Below, in pieces: positions 44,518 to 53,585 of a stretch of 64,000 nucleotides of DNA (the first letter of the stretch is position 1; the number at the start of each line of letters is the position of its first letter). The stretch is from Streptomyces sp. STR69 (GTDB lineage: Bacteria; Actinomycetota; Actinomycetes; Streptomycetales; Streptomycetaceae). The DNA is taken from NCBI RefSeq assembly GCF_024519455.1, contig NZ_JALJRY010000013.1, positions 124,001 through 188,000 on the forward strand, written 5' to 3'. A program made the translations under genes and the position numbers. The notes beneath the pieces are model-generated. The model was given only the letters and a program-made list of their open reading frames with translations, did no database searches and had not been told where the DNA came from.

Positions 44518-46005
44518 TCAGTCCTCGCCCCGGTAGCTGAACTGCGCGAAGGCGACCGAGCCTTCGGCGGCGTACATGCCGACGACCCGGCCCGTGAAGG
44601 ACGCGGCGGTCTCGGCGGAGACGTAGCGGCCGTCGAGGGCCGCGAGTTCGACCGGTCCGGTGCCGGAGTCGACGGACAGGTGGACCACGTCGGGGCCGAG
44701 GGCGTCGAGGCCCGTACCGGTGACCGGTTCGGTCTCGATCCGTACGGTCACCGGTCCCGGGGGAATCGGCTGCTCCCAGGTCTGGGAGAGTCCGCCCACC
44801 CGGGCGCGGGCACGGGCGAGGCCGGCGCCCACCTCGATGTCGTAGTGATGGAGTTCGTCGATGCGCAGGCTCAGTCCGCCGACTCCCTCGCCGCTGTCCA
44901 CGCGGACCGTGAAGACGGCCGACTCGTGCTGCTGGCGGCGGCCGACGAACCGTGGTCGGGGGTCGTCCATGGTGGAGCCGTCGGCGTGGATGACGAGGTG
45001 CCCCGGGCGCTCGGTGAGCGAGGACCAGTCGGCGGCGGGTGTGCGTATCGAGAGCCATTCCAGGCCGAGTTGGGCGCCGCTGAAGGTGTCGGTCTGCTCA
45101 ACCGGTCGGGTGGACGGGGTCAGTTGGACCGGCTGTACCACGGGCCAGCCGTCGACCCATTCCAGCGCGGTGCTGAACGTCTCCCGGCCCATGGGCGAGA
45201 AGGCCCTGGTCAGACCGCCGGGCCGCATCCCCAGCAGGATCAGGGCCCAGCCGTCGTCGGGAGTGCGTACGAGGTCGGCGTGGCCGGTGTTCTGGATCGG
45301 GCGGGCGGTGCTGCGGGCGCTGAGCACGGGATTGGCCGGGCAGCCCTCGAAGGGGCCGTCGGGACGGGTGCCGCGGGCGATGCTCACGGAGTGCCCGCGC
45401 TCGGTGCCGCCCTCGGCGATCAGGAGGTACCAGGTGCCGTCGATCTCGTAGAGGTGCGGAGCCTCGGGGAACATCAGGCCCGTGCCGGACCACAACGACC
45501 GTGGTTCTTCGAGGGCTTGGCCGGTTTCTAGGTCCATCCGGACCTGCTGGACGCCCAGGTGTTCGCCGGCGCGGTCGCCGTCGAGTTGGAGACCGGAGTA
45601 CGTGACGTAGCAGGTGCCGTCGGCGTCCCAGGCGAGGTCCGGGTCGATACCGGGCGCTCCCTGCATGACGATGCCGTCGGACCAGGGGCCCTCGGCACGG
45701 TCGGCGGTGAAGATCAGGCTGCCGCGTCCCATCGCGTCGGTGACGACCAGCCAGAAACGGCCGTCGTGGAAGCGGATGGTGGGTGCCCAGGCACCGCCGA
45801 GCGTGGGGACCTTCTCGACCGCCAACTGCCCCGGCCGCGTGACGACATGGCCGATCGGCTCCCAGTGCTCCAGGTCGCGGCTGTGGAACAGCGGTATGCC
45901 GGGGAGGTACTCGAAGCTGGAACAGGCCAGGTAGTAGTCGTCGCCGACGCGGGTGACGCTGGGGTCCGGGTGGAAGCCGGGGACGGTGGGGTTGGGCAGG
46001 GTCAT
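44518..46005 (-). CDS. GH43 family glycosidase (beta-xylosidase/arabinofuranosidase type)
   Basis: The 495-residue enzyme starts at ATG 46005, overlapping the ATPase stop. The five-blade propeller catalytic base is Asp14 in VPGFHPDPSV, with the pKa-modulating Asp in GAPGIDPDLAWD and the acid Glu in MFPEAPHLYE. The C-terminal half is the beta-sandwich common to GH43 xylosidase-type enzymes (DUF1349-like). There is no signal peptide, so it trims imported arabino- or xylo-oligosaccharides. Confidence 0.9.
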   Translation of the reverse strand: MTLPNPTVPGFHPDPSVTRVGDDYYLACSSFEYLPGIPLFHSRDLEHWEPIGHVVTRPGQLAVEKVPTLGGAWAPTIRFHDGRFWLVVTDAMGRGSLIFTADRAEGPWSDGIVMQGAPGIDPDLAWDADGTCYVTYSGLQLDGDRAGEHLGVQQVRMDLETGQALEEPRSLWSGTGLMFPEAPHLYEIDGTWYLLIAEGGTERGHSVSIARGTRPDGPFEGCPANPVLSARSTARPIQNTGHADLVRTPDDGWALILLGMRPGGLTRAFSPMGRETFSTALEWVDGWPVVQPVQLTPSTRPVEQTDTFSGAQLGLEWLSIRTPAADWSSLTERPGHLVIHADGSTMDDPRPRFVGRRQQHESAVFTVRVDSGEGVGGLSLRIDELHHYDIEVGAGLARARARVGGLSQTWEQPIPPGPVTVRIETEPVTGTGLDALGPDVVHLSVDSGTGPVELAALDGRYVSAETAASFTGRVVGMYAAEGSVAFAQFSYRGED

Positions 46006-46928
46006 GCTCGGTCTCCCGACGTCGAGGCGATAACGGGGGTGTTCGTGGGGGCGCCGGCCGCCATGGCCGCCGCCAGGCGTTGCCGTTCGGCCCTGCGTTC
46101 CGCCTGACGAGCCGGGTCCGGCACCGGCGCGGCGAGCAACAGCCGTTTCGTGTAAGGGTGTTGGGGTGTGGTGGTGATCGTCGCCGCGTCGCCGGTCTCG
46201 ACGATCTCGCCGTCGCGCATGACGGCGACCCGGTGGCTGATGTGCCGGACCACGGACAGGTCGTGGGTGACGAACAGATAGGCGACACCGGTGCGTTCCT
46301 GGATCTCGACGAACAGGTCCAGGACCCGGGCCTGGGTCGACAGGTCCAGTGCGCTGACCGGCTCGTCGCAGACGATGACCCTGGGGTCCCGGGACAACGC
46401 CCTTGCGATGGCGATGCGTTGGCGCTGGCCGCCGGAGAACTCCCGGGGCATCCGCTCCCCCGCGTCGGCGGGCAGCCGGACCTGGTCGAGCAGGTCCCGC
46501 ACCCGCTTCTCGGCCTCCGCGCGAGGGGTGCCCGCGACGCGGAGCGGTTCGCTGAGGATGTCGTTCACGGTCATCGCCGGGTTGAGGGAGGTGTACGGGT
46601 CCTGGAACACCACCTGGATGTCGCTGCTGAGCGCCCGGCGTTCCTTCGGGCCCAGGCCCGAGATGACCTTGCCGGCGTAGCGGACGGTGCCGGAGGCGAC
46701 GGGGGCCAGTCCGAGGACGGCCCGGCCCAGGGTGGTCTTGCCGGAGCCCGACTCACCGACCAGTCCGAGGGTCTCGCCCGCGCCGATGGTGATCGAGACG
46801 CCCTTCAGCACCCGGAACGGCGGCTTTCGCCAGCCCTTGGACGGGTATTCCACGACCAAGTCGTCGGCTGCCAGCAGTGGTTCGGCCGGGAGTTCCTTGT
46901 TCGGAGTCCCGTTCATGGTCGCGGTCAT
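46002..46928 (-). CDS. DppF/OppF-like ABC transporter ATPase
   Basis: This 308-residue ATPase starts at ATG 46928, overlapping the permease-ATPase fusion stop. It has Walker A GESGSGKTT, signature EFSGGQRQRIAIARAL and Walker B VIVCDEPVSALD, plus the family C-terminal HPYTKRLLLAAP. It pairs with the DppD-like domain fused to the permease to drive uptake of peptide-type or oligosaccharide solutes. Confidence 0.92.
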   Translation of the reverse strand: MTATMNGTPNKELPAEPLLAADDLVVEYPSKGWRKPPFRVLKGVSITIGAGETLGLVGESGSGKTTLGRAVLGLAPVASGTVRYAGKVISGLGPKERRALSSDIQVVFQDPYTSLNPAMTVNDILSEPLRVAGTPRAEAEKRVRDLLDQVRLPADAGERMPREFSGGQRQRIAIARALSRDPRVIVCDEPVSALDLSTQARVLDLFVEIQERTGVAYLFVTHDLSVVRHISHRVAVMRDGEIVETGDAATITTTPQHPYTKRLLLAAPVPDPARQAERRAERQRLAAAMAAGAPTNTPVIASTSGDRA

Positions 46929-48781
46929 GCCGGACCCTCCTGATGTGCGGAGTTCGTGATCCCTGCGGTGTCCGTGAGGCCCGCGACCTGCGTGGCTCCC
47001 GCGACGCTCGCCGGCACGATGCGGCTGAGCGGCGACCTCGGCTCGGCGTCCTCCAGCGTGGAGGCCAGGAGCATCCGCGTGTACGGGTGGCGGGGACCGG
47101 CGAACAACTCCCTTACGGGGGCGGACTCCACGACGGTGCCGGTCTGCATCACCGTCACGCGGTCGCAGATGTCGGCCACCACACCGAAGTCGTGGGTCAC
47201 CAGGATCACGCCCATGTTCCGCTCGCGTTGAAGGGACCGGATCAGGTCGAGCACCTCGGCCTGCACGGTCACATCAAGTGCCGTGGTCGGCTCGTCGGCG
47301 ATCAGCAGGTCCGGTTCGCAGGAGACCGCGCCGGCGATGAGGACGCGCTGCGCCATGCCGCCGGAGATCTGGTGGGGATAGCTGTTGAAGACCCGCTCGG
47401 GGTCGGCGATCCCGACCCGATCCAGCAGGGCGAGGGTCTTGGCCTTCGCCTCGGCGGCCGACAACTTCAGGTGTCTGCGCACCGGTTCGACCAGTTGGGC
47501 GCCGATACGGAAGGAGGGGTCGAGGTTGGACATCGGCTCCTGCGGCACATAGGCGATCCGGCGGCCCCGGTACCGGTTCATCTCCGCGCGGCCGAGGCTT
47601 CCCAACTCCGTGCCGTCGAAGACCAGTTGATCGGTGGAGACGCGGGCCTCCGGGGGCAGCAGGCCGAGGACGGCGAAGGCGGTCTGGCTCTTGCCCGAGC
47701 CCGACTCCCCCACCAGACCGAGGACTTCGCCCCGGCGCACCGTGAGCGATACGCCGTCGACGACGGTCTTCTCCCCCTCGGCCGTCGGATAGGAGACCGT
47801 CAGGCCTTCGAGGGCGAGCAGCGCGTCCGTCGCCTCGGGCCGTACGGAGTGCTTCACCACCACCGGCTTGCGGGGCGTCGCGCCGCGCGGCTTCCGTCCG
47901 CGGGTCGCGGTCCCGTCCAGCGCGTCCCGCAGGGCGTTGCCCAGCAGGCCGAACGCGGCGACGGTCACGGCGAGCGCCGCTCCGGGCCAGACCATCAACT
48001 CCGGCTTGTTGTAGATGTTGGCGAAGGCGTCGTTGAGCATGGAGCCCCAGCTCGCCTGGGTCGCCGAGCCCAGGCCGAGGAACTCCAGACCGGACTGGAT
48101 GACGATGCCGAGACCGAGCATCTGGGCGGCCTGGATGATGGTCGGCGCCTGGACGACGGGCAGGATGTGCCGACGGATGATCCGACGGTCGGCCAGGCCG
48201 GAGACCCGGGCCGCATCCACGTACAGCTCCTCGCGCACGGAGATCACCGAGGCGCGGATCAGCCGGAAGACACCCGGTGACATCAGCACGCCGAAGACGG
48301 CCATGGCGATGTAGGTGTTCTGTCCCACCGAGGACATCACGACCAGCAGCACGATGATCGCCGGTACGGCCATCAGCAGGTTCGCCAGCCAACTGCTCAC
48401 CGCGTCGAACCACTTGCGGTAGTAACCGGCCACCAGACCGGCGGGAACACCGATCACCAGGGCGACGGCCACCGCGAGCAGAGCGCCCAGCAGGCTGGTG
48501 CGCCCGCCGTAGAGCAGCCGCGCCAGGACGTCACGGCCGACGCCGTCACCGCCCAGGGGGTGCTTGCCGCTCATCGGGGCGAGGCTCTCGGTGAGCGAGG
48601 TGTGCGCCGGGTCCTGGCTGGTCAACAGCGGCGCGAACAGGCTGGCCAGGGAGACGAGGGCGAGGAGGACCAGGCAGGTCACGGCCACCGGGCTGCGCAG
48701 CAGCCGGCGCAGGAGGCCCGCCCTTCCGTGTGCGGCGACGGCCGCGGTGACCGCTGTTTCTTCGGACTGAGGCAGCGTCAT
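46925..48781 (-). CDS. DppC-DppD fusion: permease plus ATPase in one protein
   Basis: The 618-residue protein begins at ATG 48781. Residues 1 to about 290 are a DppC-like permease (PLGGDGVGRDVLARLLYGGR; EAA-like loop DAARVSGLADRRIIRRHILP). After a basic linker, residues about 320-600 are a DppD-like ATPase with Walker A GESGSGKSQ, signature QISGGMAQRVLIAGA and Walker B LLIADEPTTALD. Both ends overlap neighbouring genes by four bases. The fusion fixes permease and ATPase stoichiometry. Confidence 0.9.
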   Translation of the reverse strand: MTLPQSEETAVTAAVAAHGRAGLLRRLLRSPVAVTCLVLLALVSLASLFAPLLTSQDPAHTSLTESLAPMSGKHPLGGDGVGRDVLARLLYGGRTSLLGALLAVAVALVIGVPAGLVAGYYRKWFDAVSSWLANLLMAVPAIIVLLVVMSSVGQNTYIAMAVFGVLMSPGVFRLIRASVISVREELYVDAARVSGLADRRIIRRHILPVVQAPTIIQAAQMLGLGIVIQSGLEFLGLGSATQASWGSMLNDAFANIYNKPELMVWPGAALAVTVAAFGLLGNALRDALDGTATRGRKPRGATPRKPVVVKHSVRPEATDALLALEGLTVSYPTAEGEKTVVDGVSLTVRRGEVLGLVGESGSGKSQTAFAVLGLLPPEARVSTDQLVFDGTELGSLGRAEMNRYRGRRIAYVPQEPMSNLDPSFRIGAQLVEPVRRHLKLSAAEAKAKTLALLDRVGIADPERVFNSYPHQISGGMAQRVLIAGAVSCEPDLLIADEPTTALDVTVQAEVLDLIRSLQRERNMGVILVTHDFGVVADICDRVTVMQTGTVVESAPVRELFAGPRHPYTRMLLASTLEDAEPRSPLSRIVPASVAGATQVAGLTDTAGITNSAHQEGPA

Positions 48782-49719
48782 CCGACACGCACCTTCGGGT
48801 TGAGCCAGCCGTACGCGAGGTCCATCAGGATGTTGACCACCACGACGAGGGCGACCATGACCACGACGACGCCCATGACCACCGGGGTGTCGCCCTGGGA
48901 TCCGGCGCTCGTCGCCTCGCTGCCGATCCCGTTGAGGCCGAAGACCTTCTCGACGACCACCGCGCCGCCGACCAGGCCGATGAACTGCAGGGCCAGCACG
49001 GTCAGCGCGGCCGGGGCCGCGTTGCGCAGCGCGTGCCGGAACAGCAGGCTCCGCTCGCTGATGCCACGGCTGCGGAGGGTCCGTACGTAGTCCGCGCGCA
49101 GGACGTCGACCATGGAGCCGCGTACCTGCTGTGCGGTGGCGGCGATCGCTCCGACGGAGAGCGACAGCGCGGGGAGGGTGATCGACTTCAGCCAGCCGCC
49201 CGCCGAGTCCGCGAGCGGGACATAGCCGGTCGCGGGCAGCCAGCCCAGGTCGACACCGATCACCACGGCGAACACCAGGGCGACCAGGAAGCTGGGCACG
49301 GCGAACCCGAGGACCGCGAGCAGCTGCACCACCTGGTCCAGTGCTCCCCTGCGGACCGCGGCGGCCACTCCCAGCACGGTGCTCAGTACGGCCGACAGCA
49401 GCAGTGCCGCCAGCACGATCGACAGTGTGACCGGCAGCTTGTTCTCCAGCGAGGTCGTCACGGACTCACCGCTGAACCACGAGCTGCCGAGGTTGCCGTG
49501 CACCGCGTCCGCGAGCCAGTGGCCGTAGCGGACCACGAAGGGCTGGTCGAGCCCGAGTTCGGCGGACTTCGCGGTCACCTGCTGCTGGGTGGCGGTCTGT
49601 CCCACGATCTGGCGCACCGGATCGGAGCCGGTGAGGCCCATCAGCGCGAAGGTCGTGGTCGCGATGACCAGGACCAGGACCAGCCCGGCGGCGATGCGCC
49701 GGACCAAGAAAACAATCAT
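48778..49719 (-). CDS. DppB-like ABC transporter permease
   Basis: ATG 49719 with GGTGGAG upstream gives 313 residues with six predicted membrane helices. The DppB pattern LTGSDPVRQIVG, LGLDQPFVVRYGHWLADAVH and RADYVRTLRSRGISERSLLF (the EAA-type ATPase-contact loop) is clear. GTG 49731 would add four residues. It forms the membrane pore with the DppC half of the next gene. Confidence 0.9.
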   Translation of the reverse strand: MIVFLVRRIAAGLVLVLVIATTTFALMGLTGSDPVRQIVGQTATQQQVTAKSAELGLDQPFVVRYGHWLADAVHGNLGSSWFSGESVTTSLENKLPVTLSIVLAALLLSAVLSTVLGVAAAVRRGALDQVVQLLAVLGFAVPSFLVALVFAVVIGVDLGWLPATGYVPLADSAGGWLKSITLPALSLSVGAIAATAQQVRGSMVDVLRADYVRTLRSRGISERSLLFRHALRNAAPAALTVLALQFIGLVGGAVVVEKVFGLNGIGSEATSAGSQGDTPVVMGVVVVMVALVVVVNILMDLAYGWLNPKVRVG

Positions 49720-49812
49720 CAGTCTCTCCACCTTGCCTTTCCTCGGCCGTTACGGTGCGTCGGCGGCCGGGCGGGATCGGTGCCACCGTGCCCGCCCGGT
49801 CCGCCGTCCTGG

Positions 49813-51342
49813 TCAGCCGGCGGGCTTGAAGTTGTAGATCGGGGGCACCGCGGCGAACGTCTGCGGTGTGAAGGTGACGCCCTTGGTCGTCGCGTAGACG
49901 GCCTCGACGGAGTCCCAGGGCGCGTTCCACGCCTGGTCGACGAGGTAGGTGTTGAGCTGCGTGAACAGGGCGTCCTGGGTGGCGCCGGTCGCCGACCGGG
50001 CCTTGGTGACGAGGTCGGTGACCTTGGGGTCCTCGGTGTGCAGCGGGTTCCACAGCGCGCTCTTGCCGACCTCGATCTGGATGGTGTCCCAGGGGCGGAA
50101 GGAGGCCAGCGTCATGTACGACAGCGGGTACTTGCCGGCGAGGAGGGCGCTGATGAACTGCGTGACCGGGATCTTGTCGACCTTGACCTTGATCCCGATG
50201 TCCTCCAACTGCTGGACCATGGCGGCCTGTTGGTCCGGGAAGACCGAGGACACGTCCGGGACGGTGACCGAGAAGCCGTGCGGGTAGCCCGCCTCGGCCA
50301 GCAGCTGCTTGGCCTTCGCCGGGTCGTAGGTGTACTGGGAGTTCAGGGTGCTGTCGAAGGCCGAACCGGCCGGGTTGAAGATCTGGGTGGTCGCCTTGCC
50401 GAGACCCTGCTTCGCCGTCTTGACGATCGTGGAGCGGTCGAAGGCGTAGTTGAGCGCCTGGCGGACCCGGACGTCCCCGAGTGCCTTGACGATCTTTCCG
50501 GCGCGGTCCCAGATGTAGACGCCCTCGACGTCACCGGAGGTGAACTTGGTGACGGTCAGCCCGCTGCTCTTGGCCGGCGCGATGCTCTTGGCGCTGGCCA
50601 GCAGCGCGCCGTTGACCTGGCCCGAGCGCAGCGCGTTGAGCACGGCGGTCGGGTCGGTCAGCGGCTTGAGAACGATCTTGTCGAAGGGGAAGGCGGCCTT
50701 GTTCCAGTACCCCGGGTTGCGGACGAAGGTGTAGGTGCTGCCCGCCGTGGTGGCCGACTTGTCCAGGCTGTACGGGCCGGAGCCCACCGGGGTGTTCTTG
50801 ATCGTGCCCGCGGTGATGGCCTTGGGGCTGGCGATCATGCCGGCCACGTTTCCGAGGTTCGGGACCAGCGAGGGATCGGGGGCCGAGAGCCGGATCCTGA
50901 CCTCGGTGGCGCTGACGACGTCGACCCCGCTGATGCTGGCCAGTTGGCCCGCCGCCTCGCTGGTGCCGCCCTTGGTGTGCAGCAGGTTGGTCTTGACCGC
51001 CGTCGCGTCCAGGGGGGTGCCGTCGGTGAACTTGACGCCGCTGCGCAGGGTCAGCGTGAGTACCGTGCGGGCCGCGTCGTAGGACCACTTGGTCGCCAGG
51101 TTGGGTTCGACCTCGGCCGTCGGGGACAGCCGGAACAGCGAGTCGTATACGGGCTGGTAGTACTGCGCGTTGTTGCCGAGTCCGGCGTCGGCCAGGTCCC
51201 ACGGCTGCGCCGCGACGAGCGGGGCCAGGGTCAGGGTGCCGCCGGTGGCCGCTTTGCCGGAACCGGAACCTGAACCCGAGCCGCACGCGGCCGCGGACAA
51301 CATCAGGGCCGCGGATACGGCCGTCAGCGCGATTCTTCGCAT
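49813..51342 (-). CDS. Family 5 extracellular solute-binding lipoprotein
   Basis: ATG 51342 behind CGGAGTACCC encodes 509 residues. The signal peptide ends at lipobox SAAAC followed by a Gly/Ser linker, so the protein is a membrane-anchored receptor. GGTLTLAPLV and the region TKWSYDAARTVLTLTLRSGV are typical of SBP_bac_5 (oligopeptide/oligosaccharide) receptors, as is VRQALNYAFDR. Downstream glycoside hydrolases suggest it binds oligosaccharides rather than peptides; family 5 receptors are known for both. Confidence 0.9.
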   Translation of the reverse strand: MRRIALTAVSAALMLSAAACGSGSGSGSGKAATGGTLTLAPLVAAQPWDLADAGLGNNAQYYQPVYDSLFRLSPTAEVEPNLATKWSYDAARTVLTLTLRSGVKFTDGTPLDATAVKTNLLHTKGGTSEAAGQLASISGVDVVSATEVRIRLSAPDPSLVPNLGNVAGMIASPKAITAGTIKNTPVGSGPYSLDKSATTAGSTYTFVRNPGYWNKAAFPFDKIVLKPLTDPTAVLNALRSGQVNGALLASAKSIAPAKSSGLTVTKFTSGDVEGVYIWDRAGKIVKALGDVRVRQALNYAFDRSTIVKTAKQGLGKATTQIFNPAGSAFDSTLNSQYTYDPAKAKQLLAEAGYPHGFSVTVPDVSSVFPDQQAAMVQQLEDIGIKVKVDKIPVTQFISALLAGKYPLSYMTLASFRPWDTIQIEVGKSALWNPLHTEDPKVTDLVTKARSATGATQDALFTQLNTYLVDQAWNAPWDSVEAVYATTKGVTFTPQTFAAVPPIYNFKPAG

Positions 51343-51680
51343 GGGTACTCCGCTGGTGAGTGGATGACCGGGCGGCATCAGGCGTAGAGCCGCCCTCAAG
51401 AGCCTCGGAGGTGAAGGGAGAACCAGGTCCTGACGCGGCGTCAACCGTTCTTGGCGGTCAGCCGTCCCTGGCCGAAGGGGGTGTGTTCGCCACCGTTTTC
51501 GGTGGGTGAGAACCAGCCACTGATACGTACAAGTGAAACGTATGCGTAACGTAAGCCCAGCCCTTGGCGGGCCACAAGACCCGTGCGTCACTGTTTTCCG
51601 GAAAGCCGGAATTAACCGGAGCGTCGCGTCACCGCGCGCCCGGAGCCGGAACGGCTGTTGTCAGATCGGGCCGACCACTG
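51343..51680 (-). other. 338-base leader region between LacI gene and transport operon
   Basis: The gap lies between the LacI gene and the first operon gene on the same strand. It contains the candidate operator at 51523-51543, AT-rich promoter-like sequence on the minus strand around it, and a GGGCGGC/GCCGCCC hairpin (51370-51395) in the presumed leader of the receptor mRNA. No gene is recognised. Confidence 0.45.
51523..51543. promoter_or_regulatory. Candidate LacI-family operator
   Basis: ATACGT-ACAAGTGAA-ACGTAT is a 6-bp inverted repeat with a nine-base centre, about 180 bases before the receptor gene and 138 bases after the LacI gene stop. LacI regulators bind such A/T-flanked CG-containing palindromes, but this centre is longer than the typical 14-20-bp site. 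Confidence 0.4.
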
Positions 51681-52676
51681 TCAGGCCGACTCGCGCACGA
51701 CCAGGCTCAGCGGGGTCACCTGGGGCGACGCCGGCAGTGCCCGGCCGGTCACGCCGCTGACGATCATCCGGGCCAGTCGGCCCACCACGACGTCGAGGTT
51801 GTTGTCGATCGTCGTCAGCGGCGGCATCGCGAAGGGCGCCAGTTTGTCGTTGTCGACGCCGATCACGGCCAGGTCGCCCGGGGCGGACAGGCCCACCCGG
51901 CGCATGCCGGCGAGGAGGGCGAAAGCCGTCTCGTCGTTGTAGGCGCACACTCCCGTGACGGCGGGGACGGCCGAGTGCCACTGCTCGGCCGCGGCGGCGG
52001 CGGCCCCGATGTCGAGGGGCACGTCCAGCAGCACGGGCGGCTCAAGTCCGCGCTCCGCGCAGGCGGTTCGGGCACCTTCGAGCCGCAGGGTCAGAAAGTC
52101 ACGGAGCCGGGGATCCCCCGGCGCGGCGTAGCCGAGGCGGACATGCCCCGTGTCGGCCAGCCGCTCCACCTGCATCGCGCCGATGAGGGTCTGGGGGATG
52201 GTCAGCACGCCCGGGGCGGCGTCGGGGCCCATCCCGGCGCTGACCACGTGGATGCCGGCCGCCCGCATACCGGCCACGTCCTCGGCGGAGACCTCGAACG
52301 CCGTCATCACGGCCACCGGCATGAGTTCCTGCCAGAGCGACTTGAGCGGGGCGTGGTGCTCGCGCCGGGTGACGAGGTTCAGGCCGTGCCGCTCCAGCTC
52401 GTCACCCAGCAGTTCGACGAGGGCCGTGATCGTGCCGCCGACCGGGACGTCCGGGAGGAACATCAGCACCAGGTCGCTGCGGCCGAGCCGGAGGGCGCGG
52501 GCGGCGGCCGACGGTTTGTAGCCCAGCTTCGCCACCGCGTCGAGGACCTTGCGCCGGGTCTGCTCGGAGATCTTCTGGTGCGGGACGTCGTTCAGCACAT
52601 AGCTGACCGTGGTCTGCGAGACTCCCGCCTCCTTGGCGACGTCGGTCGCCGTCACGCGGCCGGTCCTGCCCGCCAT
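51681..52676 (-). CDS. LacI-family transcriptional regulator of the glycan operon
   Basis: ATG 52676 behind CAGGAGGCTCCC gives 331 residues. The N-terminal helix-turn-helix TATDVAKEAGVSQTTVSYVL and hinge KPSAAARALRLGRS are canonical, followed by a periplasmic-binding-like sensor domain with VTGVCAYNDETAFALL and VIGVDNDKLAPF. It lies directly upstream of the receptor-transporter-hydrolase operon and most likely represses it until an imported sugar binds. Confidence 0.92.
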   Translation of the reverse strand: MAGRTGRVTATDVAKEAGVSQTTVSYVLNDVPHQKISEQTRRKVLDAVAKLGYKPSAAARALRLGRSDLVLMFLPDVPVGGTITALVELLGDELERHGLNLVTRREHHAPLKSLWQELMPVAVMTAFEVSAEDVAGMRAAGIHVVSAGMGPDAAPGVLTIPQTLIGAMQVERLADTGHVRLGYAAPGDPRLRDFLTLRLEGARTACAERGLEPPVLLDVPLDIGAAAAAAEQWHSAVPAVTGVCAYNDETAFALLAGMRRVGLSAPGDLAVIGVDNDKLAPFAMPPLTTIDNNLDVVVGRLARMIVSGVTGRALPASPQVTPLSLVVRESA

Positions 52677-52832
52677 GGGAGCCTCCTGGGAACATCTCGG
52701 ACATGCCGGTGCCGTGCGCCCGACCGGGGTGGCGTGCGTCACTGAATCGTAACAGTGAGGGTGCCACACGTCCGACGTGTCGGACAGGATGGCCTGTTAC
52801 TGGCGGTACGAACGATGCCCCTGGGCCTCCGA

Positions 52833-53438
52833 TCACCCATCCTCGCGCACCGCGGCGTCAAGGAGGGGGCCGAGTTCCCCGGCCACGGTCGTCAGGGGAC
52901 GGACGTCCCGCTCGGCCCGGGCGACGAGGATCGCCCCCTCCAGGGCACTGACCATCAGGGTGGCCAGCGTGCCGGCCCGCTCCTCCGGCACACCCATCCC
53001 GGTGAGGGCGCGGGCGACCGAGCCGCTCCAGGTGGCGAAGGCGGCGGAAGCAGCTTCGCGCGTGGCGGCGCTGGTCTCCGCGCAGTCCACCGTGGCGGCG
53101 GCCACCGGACAGCCGCCCGCGAAGCCGACGGCCGTGAACTCGGCGGTCCACTGGCGGACCATCTCGGCGAACAGCCCGCTCGGCGTCGGCTCGGGCAGCG
53201 CGGCGAGGAAACGGTCGACGCGCTTGCCCGCGTACCGACCGGCCCAGCCGACGGCCTCGTTGACCAACTGCTCCTTGCCGCCGGGGAAGTAGTGCTGCAG
53301 CGAGCCACGCGGCGCGTGCGCGTGCACGGCGACCTCGCGCATCCCGGTGGCGGCGACTCCGTCGCGCCGGATGAGCTGCGCCGCACTGAAGACCATCCGC
53401 TCGCGTGCCCCGTACCGGGGCACCTCTGCCGCCGCCAT
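52833..53438 (-). CDS. TetR-family transcriptional regulator
   Basis: ATG 53438 behind CGGAGGTCGGGG encodes 201 residues. The helix-turn-helix region is MVFSAAQLIRRDGVAATGMR followed by EVAVHAHAPRGSLQHYFPGG, the standard TetR HTH-to-YxxF transition. The ligand domain carries GGCPVAAATVDC, typical of the LmrA/YxaF-like subgroup. It is divergent from an oxidoreductase gene, with two near-identical palindromes in the gap, and probably represses both genes. Confidence 0.92.
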   Translation of the reverse strand: MAAAEVPRYGARERMVFSAAQLIRRDGVAATGMREVAVHAHAPRGSLQHYFPGGKEQLVNEAVGWAGRYAGKRVDRFLAALPEPTPSGLFAEMVRQWTAEFTAVGFAGGCPVAAATVDCAETSAATREAASAAFATWSGSVARALTGMGVPEERAGTLATLMVSALEGAILVARAERDVRPLTTVAGELGPLLDAAVREDG

Positions 53439-53481
53439 CCCCGACCTCCGTCACCGTCGCACGGGCTCTCCGGACTCCACT

Positions 53482-53499
53482 CTATGACCGCCGTCATAG
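53482..53499. promoter_or_regulatory. Candidate TetR operator site 1
   Basis: CTATGAC-CGCC-GTCATAG has perfect 7-bp arms. It is one of two near-identical sites in the TetR/oxidoreductase divergent gap, 44 bases from the TetR start. Confidence 0.75.
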
Positions 53500-53509
53500 C
53501 GTGAACTAC

Positions 53510-53525
53510 TATGACCGCTGTCATA
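53510..53525. promoter_or_regulatory. Candidate TetR operator site 2
   Basis: TATGAC-CGCT-GTCATA repeats site 1 with one central change; site centres are 27 bases apart, allowing two dimers on related DNA faces. The in-frame ATG at 53511 lies inside this site, so translation of the oxidoreductase more likely starts at 53586. Confidence 0.75.
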
Positions 53526-53585
53526 ACAGCGGCGATGCAGACGGCAACGGTCCGGCCTCGCCCCGGAGGGAAACGGCGGTGCGTC

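Noticed and set aside
51370..51395. GGGCGGC/GCCGCCC hairpin as a transcription terminator
   Set aside because: The arms are only 7 bp with a 12-base loop and lie in the leader of an apparently expressed operon; it is more likely incidental or a leader structure.
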